DNA from: Purpureocillium takamizusanense | Taxonomy: Eukaryota; Ascomycota; Sordariomycetes; Hypocreales; Ophiocordycipitaceae | Length of the DNA stretch: 64,000 bases | NCBI RefSeq assembly: GCF_022605165.1 | Contig: NC_063071.1 | Coordinates: 2,542,001-2,606,000, forward strand | Direction: 5' to 3' | Shown: piece by piece, positions 1 to 9,922 of the stretch | Layout: every line of letters begins with the position of its first letter | Position numbering within the stretch: the first letter of the stretch is position 1 | The notes under the pieces: model-generated | Seen by the model: only the letters and a program-made list of their open reading frames with translations | Databases searched by the model: none | Told to the model about the DNA's origin: nothing | Program-made: the position numbers and the translations under genes

Positions 1-862
1 TGTCCGAGTCGCCTGACGGCCCCCACAAGGTCATGACGGCCATGGGCAGGCCCGCGGCTGTCTTAAACGCCTCCTTGGCGGCCCCATCGTGACGGCGGAA
101 GAAGGTTGCATTGCTGCTCAGGACGGACGGCATGTCCTTTGCTGCCACGAGGGAAGGAGAAGAAACGTCAGCCAAATATGCAGATAACTAAAACGATAAC
201 AACAACTTGGGCCTGCCGTAGGGGATATAAGAAGGGAAGAAGAATCCAAAAGGGAAGGGCCTCCCCTCACCGGACAGCGACAAGGCCATGGCCGTCTGGC
301 AGGCACGCGGGCTTGGTGTCAAACGCCGGACACGAGTCCCTGGCGTAGCTCGCCGCGGCGTCCTTGGACAGCTGATCGACGCACTCGTCGGCGACGAGGC
401 CCCTGCAGCTGGGCGTCTTGCCGCTGTCCCAGCGGGAGGCGCTCGAGGGCTTGACGTCGAAGGCGTAGACGCACAGGTGCCAGGTGTCGCTCACGTTATT
501 GTTGTTGTTGTTGATGTTGTTGTTGTTATCGTCGTTGGCGAGCTCGCGGCCCGCCGGCGGGGCCAGCGACATGACGGTGGCCGTCTTGCCGCCGTTGCCG
601 TCGAGCGCTCCGTCCCTGACGCCAATCTTGAGCCGCCACCTTCCTGCGCGGCGCCCGGGTACGCCCTCGTCACGTCGAAGCCCGTCAGGTTGGCCGTGCT
701 GCTGTTGGTGGGCGAGTCGAGGACCCTTTGCCACGTCTCGCTTGAAATGTCGCGCGCGTCGGGCCCGGCGTAGATGATCGTCTTGTCATCGTTGGCGGCC
801 GCGCAGACCACGGCGGCGGCCGTCATGGTTATGGCTCCGGCTCGCATGCTGCTGGATAGCAA
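1..862 (-). CDS. Putative secreted protein, 3' end outside window, apparent frame break
   Basis: I do not recognise the family. The start at 862 gives a short N-terminus followed by a hydrophobic Ala/Val stretch ending near AAA, a likely signal peptide, then an N-glycosylation site (NSS) and a conserved-looking body with several Cys. The reading frame is good from 862 to about 645, then continues one frame over (WRLKIGVRDG...) to about 310. Restoring one base near 643 would give QEGWRLKIG. An Asn-rich run coded by AAC/AAT repeats lies at about 496-530. A GT donor at 262-261 with a CAG acceptor near 147 would form an intron. The exon after it (KDMPSVLSSNATFF..., to position 1) needs the original frame, so a second compensating shift or another splice is required. 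Whether this is a real mutation or a sequence error cannot be decided here. Confidence 0.5.
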
Positions 863-2343
863 CGTTGTTGGATGTGTCGAGAGCCTGTTCTTCCCTCTTG
901 GTCGACGTTCGCGTCACCAGTCAGTCAGTCAGTCAGCCAGTGCCTGCTCGACCTCAGCCATGGCATGGCCGGCGGCTGGCAAAGGTTTGACTCGGGGGAG
1001 GCGGGGGGCAGCACTTACACGTACGTACCAAAGGGTGAAGTGACGGTCTGTCGGCGATGGCGTCAGGAGATGTCCACGGCGAGCACGATGACGCGCAGCA
1101 CAAGACAAGTAATGACGAGGAGATAGACGGGGAAAGCAAATCCGAACCCCGAAGCAGGTACCAGTTCAATATAGCTGGAGACTTTGGAGCGGCAGTGCGA
1201 CGAGCCCTCCCAGGGCGGACAAGCCGGGCTTATTTACCTCTTCACTCCCACCGGTAACTGCCCGCGCTGGCCGGATGCGATGACACGGAGCGTGGCAGCC
1301 ACCTCGAAGATCCAGTTCAGGCACCCTTCCGCCCGTCTGGACGTCCACCCACCCCCCTACCCCCATTCTGCCTTGTCCTTCGATGACCTCGCTTCGCCTC
1401 GCCTCGCCGCCCTTCGCAGTACGGCTGGCCCGTGGTGGATGGGTGCACATGTACTACGCGAGCCGGGCTGCTGCCCTACCCTGCCTGCCCTGCAAACCTG
1501 CCCCGGTCGACGAGACACGTCCGCCCGACGACGAGCCAACATGTGCTATTCCATGGACGGTGATACGCCGAATAGGGGGTTCGGACAGGGCCAATCGATG
1601 CTGCCGCCGAGAAATTGGCACTTCCCAGCTCGTGTGGAGGACGACAAGCCATTAGGCTTGGCTGCAGCTGGCCCCGGGCGGGGGGCGGGGGGCAAAAGGT
1701 CCCTTGGGTATGTGCCCTCCTCTGCAGAGCCGCTGGTGATACTCCAGTTTGTATGTATATGAATAAATTGTCATCCACTCTCAGGTCGGGGGTGTGCTGC
1801 AATCGAATAATGGTGTCACACGCAACCAGCCGTCTGAGCAAATGCCAGGTCCATTCATGACCATGGCCGCTCTACGTAACTTGACTCGTCTCGATTTGTC
1901 CTACCCAGTATCTAGCTGACGTGCTAATTCCGTGCTCTGTATCAAGTGCTCTGTAGTACCGTGGTAACCAGTAGAGTCCGCAAGAAGGATTACCGGTTCG
2001 GTTCGTTGACGTCTGGGTTGATGTACTTCTCGTAGTGGCTAGACTTGTTCCGCTCAGCACGTAGCCCTGCCAAGATGAGACGTGCCCGCTGCCAGCATCC
2101 CGCAAGCCATGCCTCAGTGACAAGAGGCCCAAAGAGAGATCCCGTCCTTGTCTCGACCCAACTTGCGCCATTCCGGAGCAGCCCTCGCGTCGTCACAGAT
2201 CTTGTCGTGCCGTGAGACGAGAATGCCAAAAAAAAAAAAGGGGGCAGAACTGGCGTTAGCAGAGTGCCAAACAGTGATGTTGGGGACGGAGACTCACCGA
2301 AACCCATAGCAAGACTTCAACCCAGCCTAACGCAGCTCATTCG
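863..2343. other. Intergenic, no gene seen
   Basis: Contains a CAGT tandem tract at about 917-936 and an A12 run at 2228-2239. The open frames on both strands look like chance GC-rich frames. It would include the promoter of the secreted protein gene and the 3' flank of the BTB gene. Confidence 0.6.
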
Positions 2344-3310
2344 TCAGTCAATCGCCGGGCCGGCGAGCTCTCTGCGCTTGATCTTTGAACGATGAGCATC
2401 CTGGTCGGCCAGCTTGCTCGCGAAGCCCTTGGATACGTGGGCCACAAAGTTCGGCGTATTCACCATTGCGTCCAAGATTTGCGTCCAAGCCTTGTAGTTC
2501 ACACCATCACAGAAGTATTGGATCATGAGGTTGCCCAGTTCCCTTTGAGCGGTATGCTCCAGAATCAAGGCTTCGAATGCGTCGGCGAAGTCCTGCGTGG
2601 TCATCTTCTGCAGCGTAATGTCATTCCCGGTTCGGAAGAGCGTCCGATGGGCGTCCCCAATCGCTACCTTGAGACACTGGGTCATGAATTTGCCCATTTC
2701 TCTGCTCAGAAACCGATCGCACAGTTTCAAGACCTCGACAAAGTCTCGCATGTGGTTTTTGGGATGCTGTGACTCAGGGTTTGCCAAGGGTTTCGGTGGT
2801 GTATGCCGCACGATGGTCGCGAAGCTGGCAGCCAGACCAATATAAAATCCCATGTACTTGGGGTCGATGTCGTCGAACACGACCTTGTTGTTGGAGGCTT
2901 CCTTGAAGCCGGGCTTGTTAAGGCACGTGTCGAAGTATTCGGAGCTCTTCGTGAGGACGCTCTTGTGCACAACAAAAACCTCTTGCTTGACCACGATGTC
3001 GATAGAAGCTGCATTACTCCTGTGACAGTCAGCCAGTGAAAGGAAAAGAAAAAGGGAGGGGGTAAGTCAAAGAGTGCCCTGGCGCTGGAACTTTGAGCAT
3101 AAAGGCCACGCTCCTTTGGAGTCCCCGAGAAGCAGGAAGCGTCGTTTGGGAATGACGGGTAGCGATAAGGAAACATGACTGAGCAAATGAAGAAAAAAAG
3201 ATAACATTAACAACGTACTTGACGAGCCAGCAGGTGCGATAGTCTGCGAGAAGAACTGAAGGCGTTCGTGGCTCCGCGTTAGCCTTGGGCTTCTTACGTT
3301 GGACAGGCAT
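2344..3310 (-). CDS. BTB/POZ domain protein
   Basis: Two exons: 3219-3310 and 2344-3019, with a 199-nt intron (GTACGT donor, CACAG acceptor). The model gives 255 residues and closes in frame. Exon 1 supplies a basic N-terminus (MPVQRKKPKANAE). After the junction the text SIDIVVKQEVFVVHKSVLTK is the standard BTB start (D-I-V-V ... F-V-V-H-K ... L), followed by SSEYFDTCL and further helices. BTB domains mediate dimerisation and often cullin-3 adaptor roles. No Kelch, zinc-finger or BACK domain is evident, which is common for short fungal BTB proteins, so the target is unknown. The far upstream ATGs in the leader are not needed for the domain. Confidence 0.75.
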
Positions 3311-3834
3311 CGGTGCTGGAGTCTCGACCGTCGTGCAATTGAGACGGATAAGGAGGGCCTGGGAGAGCTGCGGAAGGGCAGGGCAGTGGAGGTCGTGCTC
3401 TTGGCCAGTCCTGCCAAAGCTCGCTTTCTCTCGGCACAGACAGAAGGGCGTAGTGAAAGCGTCGGCGGGGTGGTGGTGAAGGTGGCGGGTGAACAAGAAG
3501 TGGAGGAGAATGATGAGGTGGTGATGGTGAGAAGAACGCGTCAAGTTGCTTGCTGTTGCCAAAGTTGGGAAGAAGATAGAACCCCGGGGAGGAACAAGTG
3601 CTGCGCAGGTGTGAGCGGAGAGGGCATGGCCATGTAAAAAGCGAGTAGCGCTGGGTGTAGGACGCTGGCAGCTGTCCGCACTTGGGTCCATTCAAGGTCG
3701 AGTTTCTCCGGCAACTGGCCGCACAGGGCTGGGTGGCACGCGTGCGAGAGCACAACATCTTGAGGCCTGCCGTAAAATTGAAACAGTCGTATCGAAGGAT
3801 GAAGCTGCGCTGCTCCGCGCGCGGTTTGTTCGCC
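3311..3834. other. Intergenic, probable BTB promoter
   Basis: Space between the BTB start codon and the stop of the next gene, both on the minus strand. I see no coding or structural signal in it. Confidence 0.5.
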
Positions 3835-4806
3835 TCAGCGGGCCTTGGGCCTGCGTATCACCACCCTCTCCTGCTCGCGCTCCCAGCCAACGCCATCGTT
3901 TGCCTTGAGATCGTGCCAAGTTGAGCCCGTCATGCGCTCGAGAAACTCCATGTCGACGGACAGGTACGTCTTGCCAATGCTCTTGAGCGCGTGCATCCGT
4001 ACATCGGCCTCGGCCCACTCCATGACGCGCGCCTTGTGCCCGTCCACGGCTCGTTTGACCCGGAAGAAGAGGAGCGAGTTGTCGTGCACCAGCGCGGCCA
4101 GCGCGGCGCAGACTTTGGCGTCCCGCAGGTTGTACCGCTGTCGCAGCGCGAATGCCTCGGTCAGCTGTCGCCGCCGACAGGCCGTGTCGAGAACCAGATA
4201 GCCGACGACCTCGTACAGCTCCACCGACGTGAGGGGCTGCTGTGGGTGAAGGGCGCGCAGAAGGTGCAAGATGGCCGGGTGGTAAGACTCGGGTTGCTTT
4301 GCGAGGACTGACAGGCGGATGCAAAAGAGGTACGCCTGGACGGCGAAGTCGTCGCCCCGCTTCGAGGCCACGATGCCCTCGCGAAGCTTGCGTAGCGCCG
4401 CCATGACATCCGACAGAGCTTTGGTGTTTGCCGGGTTCTCGAGGGCTTCCACCGACGCGCTCGTCGGCACCGCCCGTGATGCCGCGGACTCACCAATGGC
4501 TAGAGAGGAGAACCGGCGAAGAAGCTCGTCGCGTTGGCCCGCATCGGAGCAGAATGTCATGTACCGCTCCACGATCTTGGTGTAATACCTTTCCTGCGTC
4601 TTGAAGTCGAGGAGCCTCGAGCACCACCAGCGTCAGCGCTTGGGCAGAATAGGCCATGATGCATCTCATGTCCAGCGTGCGACGCGCCGGCGAACCTACC
4701 GCGTGTCTCCCTTGGAGGGCAGACCAATGCTCTCGAGGGGATCCTGCTCGACGGGCTTGAGCCTCCCCCACGGCCCCGAAGGGGCCTTGGTGCCTCTGTT
4801 TGGCAT
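3835..4806 (-). CDS. CSN8/PSMD8/eIF3k-family PCI-type protein
   Basis: Two exons, 4700-4806 and 3835-4615, split by an 84-nt intron (GTAGGT donor, CTCGAG acceptor). Together they code for 295 residues. The N-terminus reads MPNRGTKAPSGPWGRLKP and continues across the junction as GDTRLLDFKTQERYYTKIVE. The C-terminal half is all-helical and ends with a winged-helix-like segment (KSIGKTYLSVDMEFLERMTG) and the signature GVGWEREQERVVIRRP. This fits the family joining COP9 signalosome subunit 8, proteasome Rpn12 and eIF3k. The length and the YTKIVERYMTFC region do not settle which complex. A COP9-type scaffold role is the best guess, with Rpn12 or a fungus-specific paralogue as alternatives. Confidence 0.6.
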
Positions 4807-5576
4807 CACCTCTCACTCAGCTGCCAGCGGCCACCATGCCTGCATGCGCGCCCGTGTACAGAGGTAAAATTTGCGGTCAATGCGGTTTGGCGGCGTGGTC
4901 TACCGTTTTGACGTGCGAGTCGGGGCGGCGTCGATGAGAGTTTGCGGTTGCAGTGATGGACTCGCCCGCCTCACTGACTGGTAGTACCTACCTTACCAAG
5001 GCAACGCCCGTTGATGTTGGCGGTAACTCAGGTACGTTAGGTATTGCGCGTTACGAGCCGGAGCGAACAGTACCTTAGGTAGCACCTGCTTCCCTGGACT
5101 TGATCTAATGGCGGCGCCCCACGGGAATTGATAAATACCTAGGTACCGATCAGGTACCTAACTTTAGTACTGGGGTTGACCGAGCTGATGATACCTGCCA
5201 AAGTCCCAGGCAGGCGGTCGGAAATGCACCGCTAGACAACTTCACACGCACCAACAACGCGTACTTTCATTGCCTTGAAGCCGGCCACATCAGACTGCTG
5301 ATATGGCTACCGACCTAATTTAAACGGCCATGTTGATGGGCGCGTTAGACTACAAGACATACAAAGTAGAACACCGCTCCATCGTGACCAACGAGCCTGT
5401 CCGCCTTGTCTAAGGCAATTGACTGCGCCATGTTATACTGTCTAGGTTTCCTATGCCTTCATCGCCACATGCATACTTCCACGCAACCATGGGTATCACA
5501 ACACGCGCTTCCCTCTACCGCGAGCTCCACGCCTCAAACAGCGGCAACAGCAACAATGACAAACATGCGCGACCCA
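4807..5576. other. Intergenic with GGTACC/CCTAGG motif cluster
   Basis: Promoter side of the PCI-protein gene. Rich in short ACCTA/GGTAC words, for example ATACCTAGGTACC at 5135-5147 and GGTACCTA at 5153-5160. No ORF with coding character. Confidence 0.5.
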
Positions 5577-7393
5577 TCAGGCGTGAAGCCTTTCCGCCAC
5601 CGTGACGGTGTCCCAGTTGGATGGGCCAAGTGCCTCATAGCCGCCTCGCTTCGAAATCACGCGGCCAAGTCCTTGATGCACTTCAGCTTGAAAGGGGCCA
5701 AAAGACATCCTCTCGCCGTCAATGCTGATGTACCCGTCGTCCTGATCCCGCGGGATAATGCGGTAGGCTGAGATCTTCTTGTATGCGACATGCGGGCTGT
5801 CGAAGAACTTGCCCGATTCGACTGACATGAGCGTCTTGGTTGCCGTGACCGGAGATAGATCGCCGTTCATCGTCACCAGATCCATGCAGCCGTCTGATGC
5901 CACTGCAGCCGAGAAGAAGTTGAGATCCGGGGCCATGTAGGCCATCTGCATCGTCTCTTTTTAGCCAAGGGGAGGTGGGCGAGAGGGTTATGGTAGATGA
6001 CTCACGTTTCCGCAATAAAAGTTGCCAATCTTGTCGTAGGACACCAGCTCCCAGCCCTCGGGCAGAGCATCCTCAACCGTCCCATACTTCAGGGGTGGCA
6101 GGCCCTCACCATCATGGCTGTCGGGTGTCAGAAACGTTTTCCGGAGGCTCGCGTCACTGGCATGGCGCTTGTAGTGCTCCTTGACTTCGTCCTTTTGCTC
6201 TGCTTCGACCTTGACTGCTAGGTCGCATGGATAGCACTTTTGGCGGAAGATTCTCGTGATGACACCAAAGTCGAAACGCTTGCTGCCCATCCACCGCAGG
6301 TACTCGGTGCCCAGGTCACTCTCCGCGATGATACCGAGTGACTGGGACAGAAACGACATCAGGCGCCGATCACCCTGGGTGATGGAAACGAGGTCCAGAG
6401 GCGTCACGACTCCCTTGATGATTGCAAGGGCGGCAAGGGCAGGACGGTGGGAGCCGTACAGGTTGCAGGCCATGGCGTTGCCCGAACCGCAAGGAATGTG
6501 GCTGACGGCGATCTTGGAAAGGGCCCTCTTGGCATCGGGGCGCTTGGCTAGGCCGTTGAAGATCTCGTGTGGCGTCCCGTCGCCTGAACAGGCCACGATG
6601 GTATCATACTTGTCAATGTCCATATTTTCGACCAGGCTGACGGCTTCGCCCCCCTTGGACAGCACTATGTCATCGATGTGCATCCGAGCGGCCTCAAAGA
6701 GCGGCTTTGCGTACTTCTCCCACTTGCGCAACCCCCCTCCGGGTCCTGAATGGGGGTTGATGAGCACATACGCTCGCTTCTGCGGCTGAGCATCGCCATA
6801 CGCCCGGGAAATGAGGGTGGAAGCAAAGTCCTTGGGCGTAACTCCATCAACAGGAGGCTCATCCGACCCGTCGAGGTCAAAGGTCCACGTTTCGAGTTTG
6901 ATGGAGGTCTTGGAGGGTTGCGCTGCGTAACTAATCTGGAGCTGGTGACCGGTGGCGTCGGCCCAAAGGATGTTGTAGAGCGGAACCAGTCTGTTCCCGG
7001 ACGCATCTGCGAGTGTGTGGCGCATGCATGAGCGGCTTGTCCTGCATATACAGTATACTTGATCGGATACATGCAATTACCTGTAGCTATGAAGCAGCAC
7101 GCAGAAGTCCTCGGCTGCCTCTCCTTGGCTGCTGTTTAAGGAAGGCCCGTGTCAGCCAACGGCACCCAAGGACAACCTCGCCCGCAACCGAGCACTCCAT
7201 CGTGAGTGATAGCAAGACGAGACATACCGGATATGACGAGGTGCTTCTCGGCAACGGCCAGCGTCCCGCCGCCAGGGAGCAAGAGACGCGCGGCGGCGGA
7301 GCCATTGCGTGAGGAGCCATTCTCGCCGTTGGTCGTCGGGCTCACGTGTCCATTGCGGCCATTGACGGCGGAGGCAGGCTGCTGGGTGTCCAT
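5577..7393 (-). CDS. Sphingoid long-chain base kinase (Lcb4/Lcb5 type)
   Basis: Three exons: 7228-7393, 6006-7006 and 5577-5945, giving 511 residues in frame. The enzyme phosphorylates dihydrosphingosine or phytosphingosine with ATP on cell membranes and so controls sphingolipid turnover. The diacylglycerol-kinase-like catalytic core is plain: nucleotide loop INPHSGPGG, catalytic SGDGTPHEIFNGL, and PCGSGNAMACN. Downstream MAYMAPDLNFF and the C-terminal GERMSFGPFQAEVHQGLG form the substrate-binding sandwich. The N-terminus (MDTQQPASAVNGRNG) is Asn/Ser-rich and probably disordered. The first junction rebuilds ISDASGNRLVPLYNILWA, the second YCGN-MAYMAP. A ceramide kinase is the alternative, but length and core suit an Lcb kinase better. 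Confidence 0.9.
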
Positions 7394-9922
7394 GAGGGAA
7401 GGCTATCACATGCGTCGCGTGATGCAGTGCGCCGCGACAAACGTGTGCTGGCTCGGGGGAGCTGCGTGGTGGCTGGCGGGTTGCACAGGGCGGCTGCGAT
7501 GGGGGCGGTCGGGCGGCCCAAGGAGAAAGGGGACAGACAGGAAAAAAGCAAGGGTTCGCGGAGGCAATGGAAGGTGAGGTAGGAACAGAAACGGACGCCC
7601 CAGGCAGAATGGCAGGCAGGCAAGGTCTGAAGCGCGGCAGGCGGAATGGAAAGGGGAGGCTAGGCGGCGCACGCTCACACGTGCCCGTCCGTACTCTTGA
7701 ATGCGACCCCGAGAGACAGGCCAGGTAGCCAGATGCCAAGGCAGAGGACGGAGGACAAGGCGAAAGACAACCTTGAAAGTCGAAGATGCCAGGCTAGAAG
7801 GATGATGGATGGATGGATGTTGAGGGCTTCGCGTTGTCGGCCGCCAATCTGGAGCCCGCACCGGCTACCAGGCCTTCCTGGATACCTGCGGGAGGTAGTA
7901 CCGGGTATACGTACGCGGTTTGCTGGAGCTAACTTAGGCAAGGTACCTTTATTATACACGACAGCGCTGACGACTTACTACTAGGTAGGGGCCCTAACGT
8001 TGGTCGGGGCTCCTCTTGGTGGTGGTGGTGGGGAGCTCCGAGTTTCTTGTTTGACAGGTACGTACTTACACCTACCTAGCAGAACTAAATACCTAAGTAC
8101 CTACTAACCGACCTAAATCTTTGGGACCCTGGGGTAACCAACCTGGAAGGCACGGATACGTCCCTGCCACGACCGAACAAACGACATTGGCACCGCCCGC
8201 GGAGACGCAGCGCATGATGCACCACCCAACTGGGTGGTCTGCGGGCAGTACCTTCAACGGGCTCGAGATGGGGCTAAAATCGCAGAAGCCGACGTCGTCG
8301 CTGCGCCTCTGTCGACAACGGCCGCGCCTGGGCCGCTCGGTGGTATGTGCCAAGTTGGGTTGGACGCCCGCAACGATGCATCGGCCGGCCTGCAAATGTA
8401 GCTATGTAGTATAACTACTGTGCGGAAGTACAATGCATGCCCATCCCTGTTCACAGTCCACGGTGGCTTGTCACCGTTATCAACGTGGCCTGCAAAAGCA
8501 CAGAACTAGGACTATTGATGCTATACTGTACTTCGTACTGGTAAGGTTAGTAGTATGGATAAAATAGGTTAGAAAGTCAGTAGAAAGTCAATACAGGGCA
8601 CCTGGCACAAGAGCCGGTGGGCGCGCGCCTTGACCGCCGGACGGGCGACGGGGCCTCGGCTGCTCGGATAGACGCCCAGGGCCGCTGCGGGCGGACGACG
8701 CCCTGATGAACGCCCCCCACGAGGCTTCACTTGCAACCTAACCTAGTATCTCTAACCCACCAGCATATACGCCGCCAGCTCCGGTGAGGGTGCTCCCGCC
8801 CCGTGACACTGTCTTAACGTATGGGATGTATATTATATGTTTGTTTATTCTATTTGAGCGCCTTGCTACGATTCAATTGACGTAGATCGGAAGCAGATCT
8901 TGGTGGGTTTTGCATGGGAAGTCCACACAAGCTTACAAACTTTCGACTCTTTACTGACTGACTGACTGACTGACTATACTAATGTTATCCCGAGCATACC
9001 GACCACCCATAAAAGCCCCAACATCAGTCCTCGACCAACCATGACTGCGTAGACTTTGGATCTGCGGCGTACCTAGGTACCCTCTACGCCCATGGCGAGG
9101 CCTCGAAAACCCCAAGATGCAAGATGCAAGATGCGAAACCCCTTCACCGCACTCACCAGATGCCTCACGCCCGCCCGGGCCCAAACCCCCGCCTTCTCAA
9201 GTGCTTTCTTCATTCTAGCCCTCTCGCTCCTCGGAGCACGTGCAGTCTTCATTTGTCTGCACCCGCCACGCTGCTCGCACAGTGTGCGTGAGGCTGTTGT
9301 CCCCAGAGGTGGACAAACACGGTAGCCGTGATTGCCGCCATCCCCATGGCCGTCTTCACGGGAGTGTTTCCTCCGCACAGCCCCATTCCAGCATGGACAG
9401 CCTGCCTCTTTGGCTGAGCAATCCTTTGGCCAACTCTCACGTCGGTCATCCTCGCCCACATCCCGCGCGCGCGCGTCACACACGGGAGCAACATGCAGCC
9501 AGTCCTGCCGTTCAAAACACTCGGCGACATTCGTCTACCATCTACTGCCTTGGTTGTCTATATATATGCTTGTCAACTCGCCCCTTGCGTCGCCACAGCA
9601 AATACCCCAAATACAAGACTCATCCGCACGTGCCCGTCTCTCGTCAACACATGTTTCTCATTCCCCCCCAATCAGGCCTGGGCGGCACCCGTCTAAGCAA
9701 CATAGGTAGGCACTTACATGCTCCGAGGCGCTATACCGGCGGCGCCACCCCCGGAGCTTCATATACATCGACCACGACGCAACAGCGCTTCGGAAATGCT
9801 TTTCAACTCAAGACGCCACGACCATGCCGCCCAAAGAGTGCGCCCCAACAGCCCGTCACCCTCCTTTTTTTATCCGCTCCGACCAATGCCGATCCGTCCG
9901 ATGCCCCGTCGTGCTGCCCCCT
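7394..9922. other. Long intergenic region with simple repeats
   Basis: About 2.5 kb without a credible gene. Contains CCTACCTAG/GGTACG words near 8050-8105, a TGAC tandem run at 8953-8974, a palindrome GTACCTAGGTAC at 9069-9080, and three exact CAAGATG heptamers at 9113-9133. It covers the promoter of the kinase gene and the 3' flank of the NatA subunit gene. Confidence 0.6.

Noticed and set aside
917..936. CRISPR-like or array repeat
   Set aside because: A short perfect CAGT tandem without spacers; a simple microsatellite in a eukaryote.
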